From the NCBI GenBank assembly GCA_021850555.1, contig JAJZLX010000700.1:1-19563 (forward strand): a stretch of 19,563 nucleotides of DNA, written 5' to 3'. This DNA is from Pseudomonadota bacterium. GTDB lineage: Bacteria; Pseudomonadota; Gammaproteobacteria; Steroidobacterales; Steroidobacteraceae. Under the pieces are notes generated by a model. The model was not told where the DNA came from, ran no database searches, and saw nothing but the letters and a program-made list of their open reading frames with translations. Below are positions 6,624 to 12,843 of the stretch, one piece after another. The translations under genes and the position numbers were made by a program. Numbering within the stretch: position 1 is the first letter of the stretch; the number at the start of each line of letters is the position of its first letter.

Positions 6624-7234
6624 AACGCGTGTTATGTGTGATTTCCGCTCTGGCCCTTTCGGCCTGCTCGAGCGGCGGGCCGCAGCTCGGCCCGCATCTT
6701 GCGACGGCAAAGCCTGCTGCGATGACAAAACCCGCGCCGCGCGTGCCGCTCACACTCTCGATCGCGGGCGTGCGGTTTGATGCGCTCACGCGCGCGCAGG
6801 CGCTTGTGCAGCTCGAAAAGCGCGGTTTCACGATGATCAAAAAGAGTCAGAGTTGCGACAAGCTCGCAGCGCCTCAGAACTTCGATCGCGCGGCCTCGCT
6901 CGTCGCCTGTTGGTACGGCCGGCGATGGGCGTTTACGCGACTGCAGTGGACCAGCGGATCGGGACCGACGCGATTCTTCGCGCTCGCGCGCTCGCTTATA
7001 CAGAAGTACGGACAGCCGAGCTCGCACGACCTAATGCCGAAATTCCGATCGCGCGCGTTCGCGGATTGGTCGATCGCCGGCGGGCGTGGGGCGGTGAAGA
7101 TTGGGTACGGCCTTGAAATGCATCTGACAGTCGAAAACGTACAGGTCACAGATGAGCTCTGGCGGGCGGTCGGTACCGCGCAGGCGCGGCGCACCGCGCA
7201 TCAGACAGCTGGACTTCAGGTCGGAGGGCGCTGA
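6620..7234 (+). CDS. Putative lipoprotein of unknown function
   Basis: A 204-residue protein with a clear lipoprotein signal, MKRVLCVISALALSAC, with the lipobox cysteine at residue 16. A Pro/Ala-rich linker of about 30 residues follows, then a folded part with PLTLSIAGVRFDALTRAQALVQLEKRGF at its start. That segment resembles a small alpha/beta domain of the kind that handles a substrate through a 'G..fg.s.a.v...L...G' pattern, though I recognise no family. Two cysteines (in SQSCDKL and VACWYG) could be paired. The ATG overlaps the stop of the upstream lipoprotein gene (ATGA), with GGAG 6 bases before it, so the two lipoproteins are probably made together. Confidence 0.7.
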   Translation: MKRVLCVISALALSACSSGGPQLGPHLATAKPAAMTKPAPRVPLTLSIAGVRFDALTRAQALVQLEKRGFTMIKKSQSCDKLAAPQNFDRAASLVACWYGRRWAFTRLQWTSGSGPTRFFALARSLIQKYGQPSSHDLMPKFRSRAFADWSIAGGRGAVKIGYGLEMHLTVENVQVTDELWRAVGTAQARRTAHQTAGLQVGGR

Positions 7235-7235
7235 C

Positions 7236-7574
7236 ATGCACAACACCATCATCGTACACACATACATCCCCCTGCTCGCCGCGGTGCTCGCCGGCGCCCT
7301 CGAGCTCGAGCTCATCCACCGGCTGCGGCGGGTGCTGTTCGGCGTGCATCCAATCCACGCGGGAGCGCGCTGGCTGCTGCTGATCGCGCTCGGCATGGCT
7401 GCGGCGGCGGGCCTGAGCTACGCGCTCATCACGCTCGCCGGGCTCGTGCATATCGCGGCGCGCGGATACGAGCTGCCCTGGGTCGTGTGTCTGATCTATC
7501 TCACCGTCGTCGCAGAGCGCGAGCGGCGCGCGGCTCGCCAGGCCGGCGGCGATCTCAAAGACCCGGAGGACTGA
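7236..7574 (+). CDS. Small inner-membrane protein
   Basis: A 112-residue protein. I placed the start at the ATG at 7236, one base after the previous stop and with GGAGGG upstream, rather than the farther in-frame start at 7152 which lies inside the lipoprotein gene. Hydrophobic segments lie at about 8-26, 45-70 and 79-93, so two or three membrane helices. The C-terminus is charged (ERERRAARQAGGDLKDPED) and probably cytoplasmic. No family recognised. It and the next gene are placed directly before the coupling protein, whose own N-terminal membrane part looks short, so a supporting role there is conceivable. Confidence 0.65.
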   Translation: MHNTIIVHTYIPLLAAVLAGALELELIHRLRRVLFGVHPIHAGARWLLLIALGMAAAAGLSYALITLAGLVHIAARGYELPWVVCLIYLTVVAERERRAARQAGGDLKDPED

Positions 7575-7576
7575 TC

Positions 7577-8020
7577 ATGCTCCATCTGCTGCTCCTGCCA
7601 CTCACCGCCGCCGCTCACGGCGGCGCGTGGATTTATAACCACGTGCTGACGCCGTTTCTGATCGGCACGACCGCGAAAAACCTCATCGAGGAAGAGCTCG
7701 GCGTGTTCGGCGTGCAGGCTTATCTCGTCTACAAAGTGAGCCGTCTCATCGTCGAATCGTGGCCGCTACTCGAGCCGCGGTGGATCGTCGGCCGCGTCCT
7801 GCGCGCCCTCGCGCTCGGCGGGGCGCTGCTGGTGTCAGCGTGGCTGCTGACATGTCTGTATATCGGCGTGTTGATCCCGATTGTCGATCTGCAAGTTAGC
7901 TACGGCGGGCTGCTGCTCTCGCCGGTCATCGCGTGGCTGTGTCTCGGCTACGTGCTGCTGGCCGAGCGCGTGCGCGCCCGGCGGGCGGAGCTCGAAGCGC
8001 AATCGGAAGGGGAGAATTGA
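7577..8020 (+). CDS. Membrane protein upstream of the coupling protein
   Basis: A 147-residue protein starting at the ATG at 7577, with GGAGG (7565-7569) 7 bases upstream and two bases after the preceding stop. The first 15 residues are hydrophobic and could act as a signal or membrane anchor. Strong membrane helices lie at about 77-98 (LALGGALLVSAWLLTCLYIG) and 109-128, and a charged cytoplasmic tail follows (ERVRARRAELEAQSEGEN). The segment between has an amphipathic stretch (NLIEEELGVFGVQAYLVYKV). Not recognised. The junctions before and after the gene share the sequence TGATCATG, giving stop and start 2 bp apart. Confidence 0.65.
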   Translation: MLHLLLLPLTAAAHGGAWIYNHVLTPFLIGTTAKNLIEEELGVFGVQAYLVYKVSRLIVESWPLLEPRWIVGRVLRALALGGALLVSAWLLTCLYIGVLIPIVDLQVSYGGLLLSPVIAWLCLGYVLLAERVRARRAELEAQSEGEN

Positions 8021-8022
8021 TC

Positions 8023-9477
8023 ATGTTGTGGGGCGTTATTGCATTGGCGATTTTTGCGGCTTTTGCGATCTGGCCGAAGCGGAGTCCGCGCGCGAGCAAG
8101 GGGCAGAAGGACGTGCCGAAGCCGCTGCGCGGGGCCTGGGTTGTGCGCGAGGACCAGGGCCGGCGGATGTGGCAGGAAGAGCTCGAGCGGCGCGGGCTCG
8201 ATCCGAGCGGACTGGTGCCATTCGGCACCGGTTACATTCTCCCGGATGCGGAAATGCAGCACACAAAGATCATCGGCACGACGGGCTCGGGAAAGAGCAC
8301 GGCGATCAAGCATCTTCTCGCGCAGGTCGAGGCACGGCCGCATCAGCGGTGCGTGATCGTCGATCCGGACGGTGGGTACGCCAGGCTGTTTTACGATCCG
8401 GCCCGCGGGGATGTGATCCTCAACCCCTTCGACTCGAGGACGGCGGGGTGGGATCTGTCGGGAGATATCAGAGAGGATTATGAGGCAAGGCACCTGGCCG
8501 CGGCGCTGATCCCGGACTCGCAAGGCGAGAGCGGAGAGTGGAAGGCGTACGCTCAGACACTCGTGAGCGCGGCGATCCTCGCGCTCCGCGCTCGTGGCGC
8601 CCTGACGCCCGAGGCGCTTTATACCGCGGTCGTGCTGGACTCAGATGCGGATCTCAGCACTCTCGTCGAGGGCTCGCCCGCGGCGCGATATTTCGCCGGC
8701 GGGAACGAGCGGATGCTCGGCTCGATCCGCTCGGTGGCGGGGAGCGCTCTCGCGGGCCTGGGCCACGTGCGCGGCGGGGACTTCTCGCTGTCACAGTACG
8801 CGCGCGCGGCCGATCGACGGTGGGTGTTTCTGACTTACACCGCGAGTCAAATCGCGGAGCTGCGCGGGGTCATCTCGAGCTGGATGCGACTCGCGATCTT
8901 CGGACTCATGAGCAGGCCCGAGGGCGACAGCGGGACGTGGCTCATCATCGACGAGCTTGACTCGCTCGGCAAGATCAGCGGCCTTACCGATGCGCTGCCG
9001 AGGCTGCGGAAGTTCGGCGGGCGCTGCGTGCTCGCGTTCCAGAGCATCGGGCCGCTCACAGAAATTTACGGGCACGGATTCGCGGGGGCCGTCATCGAAA
9101 ATGCGTCGAATACGCTGATTCTCCGGTGCTCCGACAGCGGCGAGCGGAGCGGTGGCACGGCGCAGTTTGCAAGCGCGCTCATCGGACAGCGCGAGGTGCT
9201 GCGCTCGACGAGCAGCACGAGCGAGACGCAGGGCAGCAGTTTGCAGCACGGATTGAGAATCGCGCCAGGGACGAGTCGATCGAAGGTCAGCGGGACGAAC
9301 ACCGCGCCAGCGGTTGAGAGCGCGGTACTGCCGGCACAGATTGAGGGGCTCGAAAATCTGAAAGGGTACTGCCACAGCCACGGCGTCGGCTGGTGGAGCC
9401 GCTGCACGCTACCGATTTTTGAGCGCGGCCAGGTCGCAGATGCTTTCGTAGCGCGAGGCGCGGAGGTTCGGACATGA
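8023..9477 (+). CDS. TrwB/TraD-type type IV coupling protein
   Basis: The coupling protein is a hexameric inner-membrane ATPase that recruits the relaxosome and delivers it to a type IV secretion channel. Of 484 residues, the first 17 form the only obvious membrane helix (MLWGVIALAIFAAFAIW), so it lacks the second helix and periplasmic loop of TrwB or TraD. Walker A is GTTGSGKST (85-93), followed by VIVDPDGGYARLFYDP and DVILNPFDSRTAGWDL, hallmarks of the TrwB/TraD AAD-binding family. Walker B is TWLIIDELDSLGK (305-317), and a LAFQSIGPLTEIYG sensor-like motif follows. Start: ATG at 8023 with GGGGAG 8 bases upstream. No secretion channel genes are in the window, so a helper plasmid or genes elsewhere must supply it. 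Classical IncQ plasmids lack a coupling protein. Confidence 0.92.
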   Translation: MLWGVIALAIFAAFAIWPKRSPRASKGQKDVPKPLRGAWVVREDQGRRMWQEELERRGLDPSGLVPFGTGYILPDAEMQHTKIIGTTGSGKSTAIKHLLAQVEARPHQRCVIVDPDGGYARLFYDPARGDVILNPFDSRTAGWDLSGDIREDYEARHLAAALIPDSQGESGEWKAYAQTLVSAAILALRARGALTPEALYTAVVLDSDADLSTLVEGSPAARYFAGGNERMLGSIRSVAGSALAGLGHVRGGDFSLSQYARAADRRWVFLTYTASQIAELRGVISSWMRLAIFGLMSRPEGDSGTWLIIDELDSLGKISGLTDALPRLRKFGGRCVLAFQSIGPLTEIYGHGFAGAVIENASNTLILRCSDSGERSGGTAQFASALIGQREVLRSTSSTSETQGSSLQHGLRIAPGTSRSKVSGTNTAPAVESAVLPAQIEGLENLKGYCHSHGVGWWSRCTLPIFERGQVADAFVARGAEVRT

Positions 9478-9821
9478 ATGAGCCTGTTGAAATGTTAGAA
9501 CGATTATCACAACGCCCAGGCAGCGGCGTGCGGCTCGCGGATGGTGTAGCGGCCGGCGAGCGTAGATTCTCGATCAATTTCAGAATTTTCAGAGCGTCAG
9601 ATGACTGCCTCGAGCTCGGCCCGCTGTGGCACGGCGGCATGGTGCGATCGATCCCGGGCGCTCCCCGCCTGCACGTCGAAAGCACTTGGATCCGCGCGGA
9701 CCGGCCGGGCGCGCGCGAACACCTCGTGTGGCTCGTGTATCTGCGTCCTGAGCCGCGGAGCGCAAAAGTCTTGGAATTTCGGCCCCAGCGATTGATTGTT
9801 GACTCACCCTCAGGAGATTGA
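9474..9821 (+). CDS. Hypothetical protein overlapping the coupling protein gene
   Basis: A 115-residue soluble protein with no signal peptide or membrane segment. It starts with ATGA overlapping the coupling-protein stop; a second ATG at 9478 is also possible. The composition is rich in Arg, Pro and Trp, with a short strand-rich core (RFSINFRIFRAS, HVESTWIRADRP, HLVWLVYLRPEP). Not recognised. Tight coupling to the transfer ATPase suggests a partner or regulator of it. Confidence 0.6.
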   Translation: MNEPVEMLERLSQRPGSGVRLADGVAAGERRFSINFRIFRASDDCLELGPLWHGGMVRSIPGAPRLHVESTWIRADRPGAREHLVWLVYLRPEPRSAKVLEFRPQRLIVDSPSGD

Positions 9822-9822
9822 C

Positions 9823-10143
9823 ATGCGTAAACTGACACTCCCTCTCACCCTCGTCGGCGGCCTGCTCGCCGCCGGCCTGGCGCACGCTTGCCCGCCGCGG
9901 ATCAGTGCGCACGAGCTTTTCTCTGAAGCGCACGAAGCGCAGACCGCGAAATGCGCGGCCCCTGCGCTTGCGCACGAGGCCGGGCTTTTCCGCGCCGAGC
10001 GCGAGTGCGACCAGGCTGCGCGCGAGGCCGAGCTCGCTGCCCGCGCCGCGCGCGAGTACAGCTCCGCGCGTGCGGTATCTCAGCCCCCGCCCAGCCTGCT
10101 GGGGCTCGTGATCGAGCTCAAAAAGACCACATTAAAGAAATGA
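9823..10143 (+). CDS. Small exported protein with cysteines
   Basis: A 106-residue protein starting at the ATG at 9823, which has AGGAG 6 bases upstream; the in-frame start at 9796 has none. A typical Sec signal peptide (MRKLTLPLTLVGGLLAAGLAHA) is followed by CPPR, so cleavage after AHA leaves cysteine as the first mature residue. The signal lacks a strict lipobox (AHAC), so it is probably periplasmic rather than lipidated. Two more cysteines follow in the mature part, in an Ala/Glu/Arg-rich helical region with possible coiled coil (ERECDQAAREAELAARAARE). It overlaps the next gene by 4 bp. Unrecognised. Confidence 0.6.
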   Translation: MRKLTLPLTLVGGLLAAGLAHACPPRISAHELFSEAHEAQTAKCAAPALAHEAGLFRAERECDQAAREAELAARAAREYSSARAVSQPPPSLLGLVIELKKTTLKK

Positions 10144-10286
10144 TTCGGTTCGCGATCGGTTTTCTTATCGGGCTGTCGTGCGCCGGGTGGGTCGCCGCGC
10201 ACCCGGCCGCGGCGCACGCGATCGGGATGATCGAGCATGCGGCCGGAGAGCTGATGCTGCGAGCAGCGCAGCGGCTGGCCGGGTGA
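10140..10286 (+). CDS. Very small membrane or exported protein, last gene of the operon
   Basis: 48 residues, starting with an ATGA overlap at the end of the preceding gene. The N-terminus (IRFAIGFLIGLSCAGWVAAHPAAA) is a signal peptide or single membrane helix, followed by a short amphipathic helix. Too small to identify. The overlapping start and consistent operon position support it as real. Its stop codon directly touches the left copy of the integrase-end repeat, so it marks the edge of the transfer backbone. Confidence 0.5.
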   Translation: MIRFAIGFLIGLSCAGWVAAHPAAAHAIGMIEHAAGELMLRAAQRLAG

Positions 10287-10358
10287 TCAGCCGGCCCGCA
10301 ACCCATCCAAGTAGTCCGCCCACGCCTGCATCATCGCGCGCCGCTCCGGTAGACGGGT
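10286..10358. repeat. Direct repeat, left copy (integrase 3' end)
   Basis: This 73-bp segment matches 11594-11666 without gaps at 67 of 73 positions. It begins at the last base of the stop codon of the preceding gene. Read on the minus strand it encodes the end of an integrase-like protein. The repeats enclose about 1.3 kb and could be attachment-site copies of an inserted module. Confidence 0.75.
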
Positions 10359-10367
10359 TGAGCGGCT
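10287..10367 (-). pseudogene. Stub of a tyrosine integrase, last residues only (left copy)
   Basis: On the minus strand this reads through RRAMMQAWADYLDGLRAG and a stop, an ending typical of phage-type tyrosine integrases, which often close with a '.RR.alq.WadyL' helix. Only about 27 residues are shared with the right copy; upstream of them the frame continues into unrelated residues with no catalytic motifs. It is therefore a remnant or an attachment-site copy, not a gene. The right copy encodes the same last 25 residues with different codons. Confidence 0.6.
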
Positions 10368-10423
10368 CTGACCACAACGCGGTGGGACGCGAAGTATCGG
10401 CCACGATTATGCAGTGATTAAAC

Positions 10424-10437
10424 GTTCGTGCACGAAC
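10424..10437. promoter_or_regulatory. Perfect 14-bp palindrome GTTCGTGCACGAAC
   Basis: A perfect palindrome 54 bp upstream of the ATG of the lower-GC membrane gene and about 40 bp before a TACAAT hexamer (10478-10483) that could be its -10 box. It has the size and symmetry of an operator for a small dimeric repressor. No repressor gene is seen nearby. Confidence 0.35.
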
Positions 10438-10491
10438 AATTGTGAACACAGGTTCTGCACCGCATGTGATTCTGCGCTACAATTTAGTTTC

Positions 10492-11070
10492 ATGTATTCC
10501 TCAATCAGCGCAATCGAGAATAGCCCGACGGTTGGCGCGATTGTTGGCGCTGCAACAGCATTTTTCCTCGTAATTGCAAACGACTTTCGTCGGGGCAGGC
10601 GGCGAGCACGCAAGATTCTGCCGGCAATATTGAAACGGGAGGCTATTCTTGTAGACAACAGGATTACGTCAAGACCAGACGTACAGAGCGAACGCGCTAG
10701 GGGAAGGTTAGTTGAACACAAAAGCCTTACATTTTCCGCTGCGACGATTCGGCGTTATGCGGAAGAGCTTACTGTTCATATTACAGAGCGCCAGGCGATG
10801 TGTCTCTACAATATTGCTGTATCTATGGAGACCGCGGATGAATTAAACGCGCGGGCAACTGAGGTAGTGCGGCGTTGGAACACAGAGGCAACGAAGCCGC
10901 TCACGATGCTTGTTGGCACCACCAGCATGGAGACCCTTCTCTCCGATCTCCATCTGCTTTACAGCGCGGAATTGAGGATGCTCAATGAGATCAGAACTTT
11001 GATTGGTGCCTACCTTTCCAAGTCACTCGACGAGCGCGGCGGCGCACTACAAACAGGAACGCCCCCATGA
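10492..11070 (+). CDS. Hypothetical membrane-anchored protein, lower-GC cargo gene
   Basis: 192 residues from the ATG at 10492; an in-frame GTG at 10414 would add 26 poorly conserved-looking residues that cover the palindrome. No good ribosome binding site precedes either. One membrane helix at about 13-29 (TVGAIVGAATAFFLVIA) is followed by a basic patch (FRRGRRRARK), so the N-terminus is likely outside and the rest cytoplasmic. The remainder is mostly helical. No enzyme motif seen. The gene is visibly poorer in GC than its neighbours and lies between the two direct repeats, which points to separate acquisition. The 270 bases after it show no supported gene. Confidence 0.6.
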   Translation: MYSSISAIENSPTVGAIVGAATAFFLVIANDFRRGRRRARKILPAILKREAILVDNRITSRPDVQSERARGRLVEHKSLTFSAATIRRYAEELTVHITERQAMCLYNIAVSMETADELNARATEVVRRWNTEATKPLTMLVGTTSMETLLSDLHLLYSAELRMLNEIRTLIGAYLSKSLDERGGALQTGTPP

Positions 11071-11341
11071 TCGGCCAGCACGTTCGAGACGGCAACTGCC
11101 GCCTGAAGCCGATCGATCTTGGCGCAGACGTTTAACACACCTTAGACCCGACGCTCCCCGCGCTGGACGATGCTGCGATTCCTGGCTCAAGCTTATGCCG
11201 TCCGCAAGCTATACTCCGCCTGCACCAGCACGAGGCGCGCTGACCAGCCCGTCGGACAGCGGTTCTCGTGGGTCGGAAAACGAGAAACAATCGCCTGCTT
11301 TCCTGCGCTAAGATCGCTCGTAGCCATGTTCGACGACCTCC

Positions 11342-11581
11342 TCACAAGTGCGTCGGATATGGTGAGCCGTCCGGCCGTGTCCGTGCACGGTCGGGCGGCG
11401 TTACCGGCGACCCGATGTCCGCCGGCTCGATCACCAGGACGCCTCGATCTACGTCATGGCGTCCGATCAGGCCAGCCCGGGCGAGTGCCTCGGATAATCG
11501 GACCAGTGGGACGGAATCGGCGATGACGGCGGGGACTTCGGAATGAGCCACGGCTCGGGCGATAAACTTACGGATAGTCAT
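11342..11581 (-). CDS. Possible small hypothetical protein downstream of an integrase stub
   Basis: 79 residues on the minus strand. The first 50 residues (IRKFIARAVAHSEVPAVIAD and onward through SEALARAGLIGRHDVDRG) have a protein-like composition, while the C-terminus is low-complexity. It starts 13 bases after the integrase-stub stop and in the same direction, as a second gene after int would. The ribosome binding site is weak. It may be a decayed gene. Not recognised. Confidence 0.35.
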   Translation of the reverse strand: MTIRKFIARAVAHSEVPAVIADSVPLVRLSEALARAGLIGRHDVDRGVLVIEPADIGSPVTPPDRARTRPDGSPYPTHL

Positions 11582-11593
11582 ATTTCCGTCGCT

Positions 11594-11666
11594 ATCAGCC
11601 GGCCCGCAACCCATCCAAATAGTCGGCCCACGCCTGCATCATTGCCCGCCGCTCCGGCAGGCGGGT
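11594..11666. repeat. Direct repeat, right copy (integrase 3' end)
   Basis: Matches 10286-10358 at 67 of 73 positions in the same orientation. All six differences are synonymous in the minus-strand integrase frame. See the left copy. Confidence 0.75.
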
Positions 11667-11712
11667 GCTGCGGTACGAACGGCCGGCACGCCCCTCGGTC
11701 AAGTCACAGACC
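11595..11712 (-). pseudogene. Stub of a tyrosine integrase, last ~38 residues (right copy)
   Basis: The minus-strand frame ends in the same RRAMMQAWADYLDGLRAG plus stop as the left copy, with about ten extra residues (LTEGRAGRSY) before the shared part. Farther upstream the frame runs into the 3' end of the HEPN-like gene and shows no integrase catalytic residues. The full recombinase is absent. The stub stands between a HEPN-like gene and a possible small ORF. Confidence 0.6.
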
Positions 11713-12306
11713 TCATAGGTCGCGCACATTTTGAGCATACGCTCTAAATTGCTCCAGCGACGTGCTTCCATAGTCGGCCGAAGGATCAATTGCGAGCCCG
11801 GGGACCTGGCTTGGATCCGCGATGGTGCATGTTGCCACCCGATGCACCTCGGTCAGGTACTGTTGCGCGAGTTCGCGGACCGGCCGGAGCAGAGGCACCT
11901 TGCGCGACCCTGGCGGTCGATATTGTAATCTCCGCCCGGTGCCGTACGCGTTGCCGAGCAGTTCCAGAAGTCTCTTATCGGAAGGATGCGCGTGCGGGAA
12001 ACCCGCTGCGATGGCAGCCTTCAGCGCCTTTGGCAAGTTGTGGCCGATTTTTTTTAGCTGGTCTTGATTGTGTGCGGAAGGCTCCGAATGAGACATGAGC
12101 AAGAACGTCTTGAGCGTGAGTTCAATGGATTGGGCGAGTAAAAACAGGATTGTCAGGCCGTCGGATGAGCCGTTACTCACAGACCCGAGATTGGCAACGG
12201 CAGCATCCGCGATCCTCGCGAAGCTCAACGCCCCATCGAGCAGAGTGACCGGCCAGACCTCGTTATCCGGGCCGTACCCCATCGTGCGCACATAGTCGGG
12301 TCTCAC
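11713..12306 (-). CDS. HEPN-like hypothetical protein
   Basis: About 197 residues from a GTG at 12306, chosen because GGAGG lies 5 bases upstream of it; a longer GTG start at 12327 lacks a ribosome site. The helical pattern LFLLAQSIELTLKTFLLMSH followed by KKIGHNLPKALKAAIAAGF resembles HEPN-like proteins of defence islands, which share an 'AiELaLKafLl ... GHdL..Ll..A' pattern. The catalytic Rx4-6H motif is not seen, so it may be an inactive relative or antitoxin-like member. It lies downstream of, and points the same way as, the restriction operon. The family call is tentative. Confidence 0.55.
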   Translation of the reverse strand: MRPDYVRTMGYGPDNEVWPVTLLDGALSFARIADAAVANLGSVSNGSSDGLTILFLLAQSIELTLKTFLLMSHSEPSAHNQDQLKKIGHNLPKALKAAIAAGFPHAHPSDKRLLELLGNAYGTGRRLQYRPPGSRKVPLLRPVRELAQQYLTEVHRVATCTIADPSQVPGLAIDPSADYGSTSLEQFRAYAQNVRDL

Positions 12307-12383
12307 AATCACCTCCGAAACAGACACCTCGCGCGCGCTGCGCCGGCACCCAGTGCCACGCGGTCGAGTCGAGTGCGGCGCGG

Positions 12384-12392
12384 ATGATAGCA
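12384..12392 (-). promoter_or_regulatory. Possible extended -10 box for the HEPN-like gene
   Basis: The minus strand reads TGCTATCAT, one base from the extended -10 consensus TGnTATAAT, about 80 bp upstream of the GTG start. No clear -35 element is seen, which an extended -10 can tolerate. Chance occurrence cannot be excluded. Confidence 0.25.
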
Positions 12393-12576
12393 GAGCTTTA
12401 GCTTATGCCTCGGCAGGTGGCAAAAGCTCGGCACGCGGCAGCCCGAGGTAACCGCAGCGGAATCAAAAAATTGCTTGGCGAGCAAAAGAGAAGATCCCGC
12501 ACGACCCAAGCAAACGGCATACCAGAAAATCGAGAAAACGCGTCGAACACGAGAAAGAGGCGGATTTCAATCCCCA

Positions 12577-12786
12577 TCAACAGACGACAAATTCAATCCC
12601 GGCGTTACGTATATCTTCCATAGCCCCCTCCGGCACCTTGATTTTAAATCCGTCGGGTGTTTGTTCGATTACAGTCGGACCGTATAGCGAAGCCTTGTGT
12701 CCGATCTGCGCGTTCTGCCATGCATACGCGATCCGCTCCGCGTTTGAGGCACTAACAGAATCTTTCAAGAGAATGGTTATCAGCAT
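12577..12786 (-). CDS. Small hypothetical protein downstream of hsdR
   Basis: 69 residues, starting 57 bp after the hsdR stop in the same direction, with GGAA 9 bases before the ATG. The composition is balanced and globular (LITILLKDSVSASNAERIAY, then IGHKASLYGPTVIEQTPDGF, ending IEFVVC), with an alternating helix-strand feel. Its codon use looks less GC-biased than hsdR. It could be a small accessory or inhibitor co-transcribed with the restriction genes, or an unrelated cargo gene. No family recognised. Confidence 0.45.
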   Translation of the reverse strand: MLITILLKDSVSASNAERIAYAWQNAQIGHKASLYGPTVIEQTPDGFKIKVPEGAMEDIRNAGIEFVVC

Positions 12787-12843
12787 GATCAGAATTCCAC
12801 GATTGTTTGTCTTCGTCTACGCCGTTGCGGAACTGAATTGTGT

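Noticed and set aside
11067..11135. 22-codon ORF with an ATGA overlap after the lower-GC membrane gene
   Set aside because: Too short and without a ribosome site or recognisable sequence; the overlap may be chance.
11595..11789. 64-codon minus-strand frame as an intact small integrase-like gene
   Set aside because: Its first third overlaps the end of the HEPN-like gene, and only the last ~38 residues look like an integrase end, so it is treated as a stub.
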